Shown here: positions 10,565 to 21,999 of the stretch, piece by piece
Numbering within the stretch: position 1 is the first letter of the stretch
How the letters are laid out: every line of letters begins with the position of its first letter
Origin: Collybiopsis luxurians FD-317 M1
Lineage: Eukaryota > Basidiomycota > Agaricomycetes > Agaricales > Omphalotaceae
Direction: 5' to 3'
Assembly (NCBI GenBank): GCA_000827265.1
Contig: KN834761.1
Location: 719,797 to 767,740 of the forward strand
DNA length: 47,944 nt
Program-made: the position numbers and the translations under genes
The notes under the pieces: model-generated
What the model was told of the DNA's origin: nothing
Databases searched by the model: none
The model's input: the letters and a program-made list of their open reading frames with translations, nothing else

Positions 10565-13500
10565 ATGTCAGGTATTGAAAGCTTACCTAGTTACATTCTG
10601 AATGCAATACTAATAGGCAAGTGATAGGAAATATATTTTCTAATGCACGCAATTTCACCATTTATGGTGGTCAATTCACAGTCACCAGTATGTGCTCATT
10701 CAAATGCATAATGTTGAATGGTCTACAACATTAATTTTCAACAGCGCATGATGAAGTCCGCGAGATCCGTGACTGGCTTCAAGCACCGGACTGTTCAGCT
10801 AATCATGCAGACACTGCTGATAAAAAAGCTGAAGGAACCGGACAATGGATACTGAACCATCCTGAATATCAAAAGTGGAAAGGTCAACCCAGCATTCTTT
10901 GGATCCAAGGCAAAGGTAAAACCAGCTTTTCTCAGTGCTTTATTGAAGCTGATTTTCATGGTTGAAAACTGTAGCTGGATCAGGAAAGACAGTTTTAAGG
11001 TAAGTAATTAAATCCATGATAGAAATTGAGGAGAGACTTATCATTTGAAAAGCACCACAATTTGGAAAGATCTCTCAAGCATGGATACCGATGCTTTCTG
11101 GTATCATTATTTGGATATTCGAGATAACACAAGAAACAAATCCACCTATCGTGGATTTCTTCTATCTCTTGTCTCACAAATGGGACTTGAAAATGAAGGC
11201 ATCAATTCAGACTTGTACAAACTGTACAAAAAGTTTAAAGGACATGAAAAACCAACAATTAAAGAATTGGAAGAAATTCTGAGGGTCATTATTGTGCAGA
11301 GAAATGGAGGATATCTTCTTGTAGATGCAATGGATGAATGTGCAGAAGAGGTTTCAAAAGTCATGGCCTGGTTAAGCCAATTCTCAGAGAAATTGTGGAT
11401 TGTTGTGACTAGTAGAAATTCCGTTGATGCTGGAATTGAGCAGAGTGCACTAAAAATTATACTGGACAATGAGCCTTCACATACCAAAGTTGATATTGAG
11501 AGATATATTCAGTCTAAGATACTCAGTGCTGAGTATAACTTTGATTCAAAAGAAACATACTGGAAACAGGTACAGGAGACTTTAAAGAATGGCGCTGATG
11601 GACAGTGAGTATTTATATTACAAAAAAGAAGGTAAGGCTACTGATGCTGAAGGAATATACAGATTTCGGTGGGCTGAGTGTCAGTTAAAGGAAGTGAAAG
11701 AGTGTGTTGATGCAGAAGCAGTGGAAGAAGTTTTGATGAATTTGCCTAAGGACTTGGAAGATATATACTCAAAAGCTATGCAAAAAGTAGAGAGGGGAAA
11801 GCAGGCAAAAGATGCTCATCATTTGCTGCTCTGGTTGCTCTATGCATATGAGCCTTTGAATATATTGCAAGTAAGAGAGGTTGTTGCAATAAATGTCGAG
11901 AAGCAGACTATAAAAAATAACAAAGGCATGAAGCTAAGGCTGGATGCTATTGTGGACTCCAGCCTTGTTGTCATAGGAAGTGACAATATGGCCCAGTTTG
12001 CACATGCATCAGTCAAGGAATTCTTACTAAAATATAATATGTCAATTCAAGTGAAAAATATGTTTGATATTAATAAACTGCTTGCTGATAATATGATAGC
12101 TCAAGCATGTATTATTTACATAATGGATGTGGCAGATAGAGAAGAGGAGAAGAGTGAACATGAGAAAGTCCCTCTATGGGACTATGCATGCCAATACTGG
12201 CCAGTTCATGCAAGGTGCATTGAAGGGAAGCAACAAGCTGGTCCACTTGAAAGCCTGACAAAAAATATATTAATGGACTCTTGCAAAGGCTTTTTATTGT
12301 GGCGAGAGCAATATGAGAAGCAAAGGTTTTCATGCAATCAGTGGAAAGTGGGCACAGCCCTATACTATGCAGCAGAAAATGGATTAACAAAGAGAGTGAA
12401 AGATATTTTGATGGAGAAAAGAAGGGCTCATTATGAAAACAAAGGATTGCAATCAGATGTACTGTCATACATTAACTCAAAATGTGGAAGGTGGGGAAAT
12501 GCATTACAAGCTGCTGTACAGCAGGACCACAACTTGACCAATGAGCTGCATCATGAAATTAGCGGCAATCATTTAATCGCTCAAGGAGGTCAATATATAA
12601 ATGTACATCAGGTAGACTTAGATAACAGTCATAAAGCAGTTGTACATATACTTCTTGAGAATGGTGCAGATGTGAATGCCCAAGGTGGTGAATATGGGAA
12701 TGCACTCCAGACAGCTGCAAAGAGAGGCAATGAAACTGCTGTACAGTTGCTGCTTGAAAATGGTGCAGATGTGAATGCCCAAGGTGGTGAATGTGGGAAT
12801 GCACTTCAGGCAGCAGCAAACAGTGGCAATGAAACTGTTGTCCAGATGCTTCTTGAAAATGGTGCAGATGTAAATGCCCAAGGTGGTGAATATGGGAATG
12901 CACTCCAGGCAGCTGCAAAGAGAGGCAATGAAACTATTGTACAGTTACTTCTTGAAAATGGTGCAGATGTGAATGCCCAGGGTGGTATCTATGGGAATAC
13001 ACTCCAGGCAGCTGCACAGAGAGGCAATGAAGCTGTTGTCAAGTTGCTGCTTGAGAATGGTGCAGATGTCAATGCCCAGGGTGGTTTCTATAGGAATGCA
13101 CTCCAGGCAGCTGTGCAGAGAGGCAATAAAGTGGTTGTCAAGTTGCTGCTTGAAAATGGTGCANNNNNNNNNNNNNNNNNNNNNNNNNNNNNNNNNNNNN
13201 NNNNNNNNNNNNNNNNNNNNNNNNNNNNNNNNNNNNNNNNNNNNNNNNNNNNNNNNNNNNNNNNNNNNNNNNNNNNNNNNNNNNNNNNNNNNNNNNNNNN
13301 NNNNNNNNNNNNNNNNNNNNNNNNNNNNNNNNNNNNNNNNNNNNNNNNAGGCAATGAAACTGTTATCAAGTTGCTACTTGAAAATGGGGCAGATGTGAAT
13401 GCACAGGGGGGTTTATATGGAATGGCACTCCAGGTAGCTGCAGAGACAGGCAATGAAGCTGTTGTCAAGTTGCTGCTCAACAATGGTGCAGATATGAATA

Positions 13501-14237
13501 CCCAGAGTGGTTTCTATGGGGGTGCACTCCAAGCAGTTGCACAGAGAGGCAATGAAGCTGTTATCAAGTTGCTGCTTGAAAATGGGGCAGATGTAAATGC
13601 CCAGTGTGGTCAACATGGGAATGTACTCCAGGTAGCTGTACAGGAAGGCAATGAAGCTATTGTCAAGTTGCTGCTTGAATATGGTGCAGATGTGAATGTC
13701 CAGAGTGGTGACTATGGGAATGCACTTGTGGCAGCTGCACTGAGAGCCAATGAAACTTTTGTCAAGCTGCTGCTTGAAAATGGTGCAGATGTGAATGCCC
13801 AGGGTGGTGACTATGGGAATGCACTTGTAGCAGCTGCACAGATGGGCAATGAAGCTGTTGTCAAGTTGCTGCTTCAAAATGGTGCAGATGTTAATGCCCA
13901 GGGTGGTGAATATGGGAATGCACTCCAGGCAGCTGCACTGGGAGGCAATGAAACCATTGTCAAGTTGCTACTTGAGAATGGTGCAGATGTGAATGCCCAG
14001 GGTGGTTTCTATGGGAATGCACTGCAGGCAGCTGCAGGGAGTGGCAATGAAGCTGTTGTCAAGTTGTTGCTTGGAAATGGTGCAGATGTGAACACCCAGG
14101 GTGGTGAATATGAAAAAGTGCTCTATGCAGCTGTGCAGGGAGGCAATGAAACTGTTGTCAAGTTGCTGCTTGAAAATGGTGCAGATCCAGCAGAAAAACC
14201 CCAAAGTCAGAATTATAGCTCAGCTTCACAAATTTAA
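10565..14237 (+). CDS. NLR2: NACHT NTPase with C-terminal ankyrin repeats, six exons
   Basis: Likely intracellular NLR-like receptor. In this fungal family an NTP-dependent NACHT switch is coupled to a repeat sensor, with roles known or proposed in non-self recognition. My exon model is 10565-10571, 10628-10687, 10745-10915, 10975-10999, 11053-11604 and 11663-14237. All junctions are GT-AG and the phases agree, giving about 1,129 aa including gap residues. The N-terminus is short: MSGNIFSNARNFTIYGGQ. Walker A GKAGSGKT is at residues 78-85, Walker B LLVDAMDEC at about 176-184, and VVTSRN near 205. FRWAECQL and LPKDLEDIY follow, then FAHASVKEFLL near 385. Ankyrin repeats run from about residue 590 to near the C-terminus. 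Exon structure matches NLR3 base for base in exon lengths. The ATG was chosen because exon 1 then joins in frame in both paralogues; here an in-frame TAG lies just upstream. An N gap at 13,164-13,348 leaves part of the array unknown. Confidence 0.88.
12624..14190 (+). repeat. NLR2 ankyrin array, about 17 units of 99 bp
   Basis: Tandem in-frame 99 bp units encode KLLLENGADVNAQGG-x-YGNALQAA repeats, with about two units hidden in the N gap. The first units use VQLLLENG and the later ones VKLLLENG, with scattered changes (LLNNGADM, LLEYGADV, LLQNG, LLGNG). Nucleotide identity between units is very high. The last unit ends GADPAEKPQSQ, which caps the array. Confidence 0.9.
13164..13348. other. 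Assembly gap (185 N) in the NLR2 ankyrin array
   Basis: A run of N lies within near-identical repeats. The reading frame is the same on both sides at the stated gap length. The real number of missing units cannot be judged. Confidence 0.99.
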
Positions 14238-14650
14238 TCACATTGCAGCACTTGTAATCCAATTTCTGACCTTTTATTCCACTCTCACATAAAGATATAT
14301 AATGTGCTTATCACATAAACCTGAAATTCCTTGAAGTTTGACTCCATGCAGAACTCTGTAATTCCTAGTATATTGCCATCATGAACATAGTAAGCAGCAA
14401 GTTCACCATTTTGCCGGGGGTAAGGTGTATCATTGATCCAAATCAAGATTGCCAAGTAAGTCCTTTCAGCCTATGGAAACAGAAGGAGAGTGCAATGTTT
14501 GTTGAAAGGCAACATGACCCAAAGAGATTACACCTAAGTCACGAAGCATAGTTTTAATACCATCTGTACAGGTGGAAAATTTTTCCCATTATCAATTCAG
14601 GTGAGGATAGTTCATGATAGATTTGCAAAATTCATCTTGCACAGTTTTCG
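14238..14650 (+). repeat. NLR2 3' flank shared with ANK1
   Basis: No gene. About 14,290-14,600 matches 1,640-1,950 behind ANK1, as described there (GTAAGCAGC, CACCATTTTGC, ACAGAAGGAGAGTGCAAT, AACATGACCCAAAGA). This is probably the 3'UTR or downstream part of the same duplicated gene. Confidence 0.75.
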
Positions 14651-15430
14651 AAGACATGTGAGAACTGAGATACCCCAGGAACTCTAGGTAACTTGGTTTT
14701 GAGATCTATCATCTAAGCTATATTTATATCGAATGTCCCATCAGATGACAAAGATTGCATCAAAAGCACTAGCGTTACCGCGGCTTCATGCAATTTAACC
14801 GGAGCCAAAGTGGCTCAAGCCGAGCTGCCCAAGCTGACACCCGGTTCCAGTTCCATTCAGTCGACTTCACACAGCTTCAAGCCACAACGCTCGGCTTAGT
14901 AACAGCTTGAGGATAAGAAAATCAACTAAATGTCACTGGCGTGATAGTGGCAGCCAGGGTCTTTCACAGTCCCAGATAGCGTGTAGCATCCTACTTGCAA
15001 TGCTGCTGCCTATGGCAAACGTATTTATGCTTATTTTGTCCGGTTTGGACCCCTCCAGCTTGAGCCAGCTGAAGGAGTACTCAGCCAGTCTTAGTTCAGC
15101 TAGCAGCCCCATGAAGCTGCCGCAGCAACACTAATATAACTACAAGGATGATAAATTTTTAAGACCGGGTGAGAACACCATTTCGAAAGGAGAGGCATAT
15201 TCGGCATGTTCGTAGGTATTTCGACGGACGAACAAATTGGATGATGACAACCGGGCTAGCCGGGACCATTCAATTTTTCCTTTTTTCCCTTTTTGTATCT
15301 GCGAGCGTGCATAATAGTTTCTTTGTAAGGTAATCGATGCGATGAATCTTGATTCTCGCAGTGAATACGAGCCTGGAAGTATTCCATATGGATATTGTAT
15401 ATTGAATAAGGTTCGTAAACTATTCACAAT
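14651..15430. other. Intergenic DNA with a fragment of the Dicer-downstream segment
   Basis: From 14,651 to about 15,130 I see nothing I can name. At about 15,165-15,245 there is a fragment of the block found at 8,100-8,225, 20,745-20,830 and 47,060-47,120 (AACACCATTTCGAAAGGAGAGGC, GGCATGTTCGTAGGTATTTCG). It appears to be the broken end of a previous module just before Dicer relic C starts. Confidence 0.6.
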
Positions 15431-18400
15431 CTCGCCAGAGGAGTGTCAGGACCGATCTCCTCATGTTTTCTTTGAACATCAGCCTTCTGCTGCGCAGCGT
15501 CCAAGCAGGAATTGAAATGTTAAGCGCCGAGCAAGTCAGCTGGGCGCGTCTCAGGCGTCTAATGTATTTTTTCTTTGCTGCCGACATCGCTCATGCTGTT
15601 AGTCTGCTTTGACATTCTTTCACAACCAGCGATGAACGAGAGTGGCAATCCGGTTTCGGTGAATGGGGTTCCTATCAAGACAAGAGGGTATCAGCAAGAA
15701 ATGCTCGATGAGAGTTTGAGGCGGAACATTATTATTGCGATGGACAGGTTCTGGAAAAACTCATCGCTGTTCTACGTTTGAAGCACGAAAGTGAAAGGGA
15801 ACTGGAAAAGGTGCATCTCTCAGTGTAAAACAAATTGGTTTTCTCAATTTCATGCCCCCAGCTCTCATGGTTTCTAGCACACACGGTTGCACTTTGCGAG
15901 CAGCAGTGTAACATGATCAAAGACGCGCTTCCAGTTTCAGTCGGCCTCATATCGGGAGCTCTAGCCCTGGGCCAGTGGAAAGATGCTTTTATGGTATCTT
16001 ATGGTATCGGGTCATGGTATCCACTCCACAGGTACTACTCGGTGCCCTGCGCCACGGCTGCATCCCTATGGGTGTGGATATCGGTTTGGTCATCTTCGGC
16101 GAGGCTCACCATACCGTCGATAATGATTCGTATAACCGAATTATGCAGGAATTTTACCACAAGCTGCCCCCCTAGGGATCCTAGCCTTACCGGTCTAGCC
16201 AGAGATGGATGCGAATGCCTATGATCGTGGGCCTTACTACGAGTCCGATATTTGGTGGAAATGTCGATGAAGCTTTTAGGTAAGTCATTCTTTACTACTT
16301 TCGTGTTGTTTGCTCATATCCTTCAACGAACAGTAGGATAGAAACAAATTCTAGACTCAGCCATCGTATCCCCCCGCCAAACCCGCTCCAAACTCGCCGA
16401 ATACGTCTACCGCCTAACCTTCAAGCACATCCTCTACAACGCTCTCAGCATCTCCAACCCTCCCTTCTCCACCAACCTCGCCGCACTCGAATACGCCGCT
16501 AACATCTCAAATGATCCCTACATCAAATCTGTCGCAACTAACTCTCCCAAAAAGCCCTCGTTACACCTGAATATGGCACTATTCACGACGATCGCGATTG
16601 AGGGGACGTTCATTGAGGGATTTGCTGCGGGCTGCGAGGGAGATTTTTATTGAGGGGTCGGGGTAGGGGTCGGGATCATCTTTGTCGGGAGAGTACATGA
16701 TGCCTTCGTGGCAGAGTTCAGCAAAAGCCTACCTCATAGGGATCATTAACGGGATCACGATCACCCCCGTGTCGTACTACCCCAACGATATCGTCGACGA
16801 CCAATCCGACAAGGTCTCCGCCCTCCTTCAATGTTTATTGAACGAAAAAGAAAACGCTGAGAAGCCAACGAGACCTTCTCCGCACTCGTCTTTGTCCAAC
16901 GCCGAGACGTCGTCCTAGCCCTCTCCCACCTCCTCTCGCACCACCCCGTAACCACACTCGAATTTCAAGTCGGTCCTCCCCTCGGAGCGTCGGATAGTTC
17001 GCACCGGCGTGCGTTCCTCGACATCACCAGGCGATTTGTCAAGCAAACCCAGAATGAGATCTTAACCGATTTTAGACTGGGAGAGAGGAATTTGATCGTG
17101 TCGACGTCGGTTGCGGAGGAGGGGATCGATGTGCAGGCGTGTGGGTGTGTGATTAGGTGGGATCGGCCGATGAATATGGCGTCGTGGGCGCAGAGTCGGG
17201 GGAGGGTAAGGAGGAGGAGTACGTTTATGATGATGTTTGAGGAGGGGGGTGTGGGGATAGGGAATGAGTCTTACTGCTAGTTCTGTTTTGGGTGGAAACG
17301 TCGATAAGGCTTTCCAGTAAGTCAATCCTATTCTTTACACGTGTTGCTGTTACTCATATCCATCAAGCATGTTAGGGACTAATTTAAACCCTTTCACCGT
17401 CAAATCCGCTCCGAACCGAATACGTCCACTGCCCAACATTCAAACTTATCGTCTGCAATGCACCCAGCACCCCCTCTCTCCCTTCTCCCCCAACCTCGTC
17501 GCTCTTGAATACACATCCAACCAGCTCGACATCGCAACCTACTGCTCTGCAAGCAGCTCTCGCAAAAGGCACCCGGCCCACCCGAGTATGTCCGTCTCGA
17601 CCAGAGGTCGAGGATGAAGTAGGGCATTTTGCGTATTTGTTTTCGCGCTATGAGGGTGGAGGAGGACAGTTTTCAGGTAATGAAGAATGGAAACTCGGTG
17701 GGCAGGGTGAGAGAAGAAACGGAAAGCTGTAGACGACGCGTTTTTAGTTAGAGTTCCTGCGGAGGAATTCGGGGAGGGGTTCTGGTATCCGAATTATATT
17801 AGGATGGTGTACAGAAGGGCAACGTTCAAGGTGTAAGATTCAGTTCGATGGAGATGGGATCCAGCTGGGGAGGAGGAGGAAGCCAGTATCCTCGAACGGT
17901 ATCGTCGCCTCGGTGATGTATATCCTCTTCTCCAAGTCCATCCGTTCCACCTTCGTAGCAACTTTCTCTTACCACGTTTGGCCGGGCCCACACTTCGAAC
18001 CCCCCCCTTTTCTCTCTCTCTCTTCCTCTTCCCCCAATATTCAAGCATCCTTCACATCTCCATCCGAGTCCCTCTGCCTGTTCCTCACCCCCTCTGTCCT
18101 CCACACAATTGCCCTCAACTTCGCCGGCAACTCTCTCCGCTCAATCCTCTTCGCTGACCGCTCTATCTTCTTCATGATCCCCAGCTTTATCCTCATCACC
18201 ACCCTTTCCGCTCCGTCCCCGTAGGAGCGCAAGAATCATCAACAGCTCGAGACGTTGGCCAATACAGTGTTGAAGCTGGTCGTGGGCATGTGGTTGTTGG
18301 CGAAATATCCGTTGTGGCCGGAGGAAGATTGGACGAAGAGGGGGAAGGATCATGCGGTGTCGAATACGAGGTTGGCGAAAGACTCCGAGAATGAGGCGAC

Positions 18401-19050
18401 TGTATAGGTGGATTATTCGAGGTATGTAGGGGGTGGCTTTTTTTGTGTTAGCGGTGAAGCCTGATAAAAGGTTTCTAGATCGGTTACTTGGAAAAAAGTG
18501 GAGGCTGTTGTACCTTTCGGCGATTGCTTCTGTTCCGACGGACGAGTCGTCTGAGCTTATGTCGCAGGTGAATCTGGATATCATGCAAAATCTGCAAGAG
18601 GATAGCACCGTGGCCCTAACAGGGGTACCTGTAGACGATTGGATTGCGAACGAAACGGCGGGTCCGATAGTAAGGGAAAAAAAGAACTCGCTGGAACTTA
18701 CGACTATAAGGCAAGTCTTCCTGTTTCTACTATGTTTTCCACTAAGTGACTGTTGTACCCCAGTACTCGCGGCCATTGTCAAATCACTCATCGGCGCTGT
18801 ATGTGTTCACGATGGTCTCTCTTTCAGAAATCCTGTGCGATAACCTTTGTATCCTCCGATGAAGTTCAGTCCCCAGCCTGGAAAAGCTCATCTGGTACAC
18901 CTTCTGTCGTCGACTATTGTTCGCCGAAGCATTGACGCTTCCGTCGTGTCAAGAGGACCACGGACGATCTGGTACGACAGGAAGGAGTTTCTCAGATATG
19001 ATGCTTTGGATGTAGTCGTAACAGATTTCTTATACTATGCTTGAGGAAAG
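15430..19050 (+). pseudogene. Dicer-like ribonuclease relic C, the most complete copy
   Basis: Degenerate fungal Dicer with the domain order still readable. The start is ATG at 15,632 (MNESGNPVSVNGVP), then RGYQQEMLDESLRRNIIIAMD of the DEAD/DEAH helicase, with the P-loop scrambled by a small deletion near 15,740. WFLAHTVALCEQQC is near 15,875 and RVMVSTPQVLLGALRHG near 16,010. DIGLVIFGEAHH, where Dicer has DEAH or DECH, is near 16,080, and GLTTSPIFGGNVDEAF near 16,230. Helicase C follows: FVQRRDVVLALSHLLSHHP at about 16,890, NLIVSTSVAEEGIDVQACG at about 17,090 and WAQSRGRVRR at about 17,190. VWPGPHFEPP is near 17,980. RNase IIIa remnants are LETLANTVLKLVVGMW-like DNA near 18,250 and VLAAIVKSLIGAVCVHDG at about 18,765-18,820. 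RNase IIIb is DALDVVVTDFLYYA, ending with TGA at 19,042-19,044. A likely intron (GTATGT..TTTCTAG) lies at about 18,422-18,478. Frames change many times. Confidence 0.85.
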
Positions 19051-21350
19051 TACAATTCTCCCAAATCGAACGGGTACTCTCTCGGTCACATTTTCAAGTT
19101 TGCTATTGTCATACGAAGCCTGCATATTACTATGGTGCTATAGTAGTAACGGACATTTTTACTAGATAGATATATATGTACATCGTAGCAAGCACTCTGT
19201 ACGATGCTGTCCACCAAACCCTGGAGCATGTCGGACAACATTAGAATATCGAAAACTCTTTACGTACGATACCTTCTCTACATAGCCTCGACGACCGCCA
19301 AATGAACATGCCGCGCAAGGAAGATGGAGTCCGAGTCGGAACCCTTCGCCAGGAAAGCTCCAGCCTACAGATGCGAACGAGGGAAATGACTACTCTCATC
19401 GTCATACCCTGTATCGCCTTAACAACCGGTTATCAGTACACCAGTATCCGCATTCCGCATTCATATTCTCCTCCTCTCCCGTCTCTCCCTAAAACTCCCC
19501 AACCGAATCAGCCACCAGCGCAATCGTGCCATTCGCAAACAGGGGCGTACAACCCGCATTATAATTCTCCGCAAGTAATCATGCGGTATAAGAGCTCCCG
19601 TAACTCTAAGCGAGCCTTACAAGGCCGGAAAGTGCGATTCGTACTTCCTCGTCCATGGTCATGCCTTCATTTCGGAATGTGAGATGAACAGCGCTCCAGA
19701 GGGTGCTATGACTCCGCAGCACATTCGCGCGGGGGAAAAGGAGGGTGCCAATCTTCCTCTGTGGGAACGACGACGGTGAATCGGAAAGGTAGTCGAGAGA
19801 GCCCGAGGAACGTCGAAGGTGAAGAGACAACATTTGGAACAATGTGTGCGGGGGATCCGATGTTAAGTGCTGGGAAAGCAGTGGCGGAGGTAGGAGGTTC
19901 AGGATGACGGTACGACTCCATTGAGGGAAAGGGAAAGTATCGGGAACGCTTGGTCTTCCATCGCCACTTAGGATAGTGGGTGAGCGCCGTGGAGTAGACG
20001 TGCTGGACCATTGACAACTTCGATCAGCTGAGATACAGCGTAAGCCTATCCCGCGTAACCGCGTCAGTGACATCTCGAGTAACACATAGAAAAATACCGT
20101 GAAGAACGTACAGAACCAATGGACCCTGACTGGGTGTAACCTAATCCTTCTTTGCAAACAAAAACATAAAACGGCGTCTCCAAAACTCGACTTGAGTTGA
20201 AGCACTTGATTGTTAGTCGCCGTTGAGGATAGTCGATAGTTGTCGTAGAGCTGACGGCATTTGGACGGAACGAACAGAAGGAAGTGAAGCACAGAACTGT
20301 CGGATTAGCTAGATGCTATGAAGAGTCGCATCAGAAAAAAAGGGCTGAAACTCGGGCAGACGAAAAACATACGTAGTGTTCAGACAGGAAACCATAATAA
20401 AAACCTATCAAATCCTCCAGTCGAATATCCTAACCATGATAACCTAAGCCAGGCTTCGTCCTTAATGATGAATGTAAAGTGGGTAGCAGGGCAAGTGCTA
20501 TGATGCTGAGTCTTTGACGTCCATTTTGAGAGCAATGAAGAACGCCAGTGAGTTCGTGAGGTGGATAGTATGAATAGGAGGGATGTATCTTGGGTTTCGG
20601 GAGGCCGTGGCTATCGAACTACTCTTTCACTATCAGTAGACGACATATATATCGGAGCTAAACACATACTACATTCGACTCGTCACATCTAGATGATCTG
20701 CACCATTACAACGACCATCGTAAAGAATCCATTTGAACACACATATCAAAAACTGTGGCGTGAACACTATTTCGAGAGCCGAGGAATGGGAGGTATGTTC
20801 GTAGATCTTTCGGGCAATGAGTTCGAGAACAGTGTTTGTTGGATGAGGGATCGGTGCCAAAAAAAGATCCACGCATCCTTTGTAAGGCCCTTGAATGTCT
20901 CGTTGAAATCCGAGGTCAGGTATCCGATGGGATTTAAATCAATAAAGCACAGGCGATTCTGTAAATGCCTGTCAACGGGACGGTCACAGGCAACAAAATT
21001 AGGGCTTACAAGCATTCGCAATTCTTCAACCTAGTTGTTCTCTTCGTCGTCATCCCATCATCATAAGAGAAATGTTGCAGGCAACTGGACGAATAGAAGC
21101 GAGGACGGAGAGAACAAGAGAAAGGGTTGTGCGAGAGATTCAGCAACAATGGAGCAAAAATGTTGAACGAGCTCTGGAGTCTGTAACGGTCTCGTGACTT
21201 CGTCACAATCGTTACTTTTCTCTTTTGGTGCTCGTACTTATTCTTTTTGGACATAGGGCAGTTAGAATTTCGTAAAAGAGAGACTCGGTTGTATTCGTAA
21301 AAACAAAAAGGATCTTTTCAACATCAGCGCAGTGGTCCTCTCTGGCCTCA
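19051..21350 (+). repeat. Conserved Dicer-downstream segment, copy C
   Basis: Matches copy D (45,350-47,590) over nearly its full length, and copies A and B in part. Open frames occur on both strands: minus 20,292-19,606 is 228 aa, with a worn relative at minus 46,282-45,914, and plus 20,693-21,034 is 113 aa with HYFESRGMGGMFVDLSGNEF. I recognise no domain in either, and the two strands conflict, so I do not call a gene. The segment always lies between Dicer and either an NLR gene or unrelated DNA. Confidence 0.7.
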
Positions 21351-21999
21351 TGTAGCGCTACTATGACTCTCATCGACCCAGTGTTGCAGGCTCGTGGACA
21401 TAACGGCAATTGGACAAACCGCGCGAAACCGCATTCATCTGCATGCTCCGAGGATTTATTACCCGTGAAGAGAAATAGAAATTGCCTTCCAGTCGAGCTG
21501 ATCATCATGCATGTTCATACGGCTTTACGGCGCCTTAACCGTCAAATGACTTGGCATTGAGGCTGATCAAGGCTGACGACTCACGAGATCTTGGATAAAT
21601 ACATCGATTTCGGAGTTGTTCTCGGAGATCGCCTGACACTCCTTGAGAAATGTGCACGCGTTTCCAACACGTTCCAAGTTCGCACTTCTTTCATAGCGCG
21701 CTGTCATATACTATTCTATTCTGGAAGTTCATATATCTCATTATCCATCAATATCTGAACAGCGAATCCGGATCATGCAAAAAATGCAACATGACTCAAT
21801 CAAGAACATCAGTACCCTCATTCTGGCCAGCATCAAAGCCGCTATTTCCGGCACAGAATTCGGGCACTACACAAATAGAAGACAAGTGATTAACCTTGTT
21901 CAAAAACATATAAGGTGTCAAAAGCTCGATCATTCTTTTTCCCCGTCCTTCATCACCATCTTTGGGCATCAGAGATTTACTGAGGATATTCCAAGAGCA
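21350..21999 (+). repeat. Shared NLR 5' flank upstream of NLR3
   Basis: Homologous to 9,060-10,564 without the two MITEs, so it keeps the empty sites. The frame from 21,775 is open through the NLR3 ATG (see Findings). The equivalent NLR2 sequence has an indel and a TAG, so I treat this as 5'UTR and promoter DNA. Confidence 0.75.

Noticed and set aside
19606..20292. A 228 aa minus-strand gene in downstream segment C
   Set aside because: Its relatives in copies A, B and D are not open in the same frame over the same length, and I recognise no domain. It is kept only as an open question in Findings.
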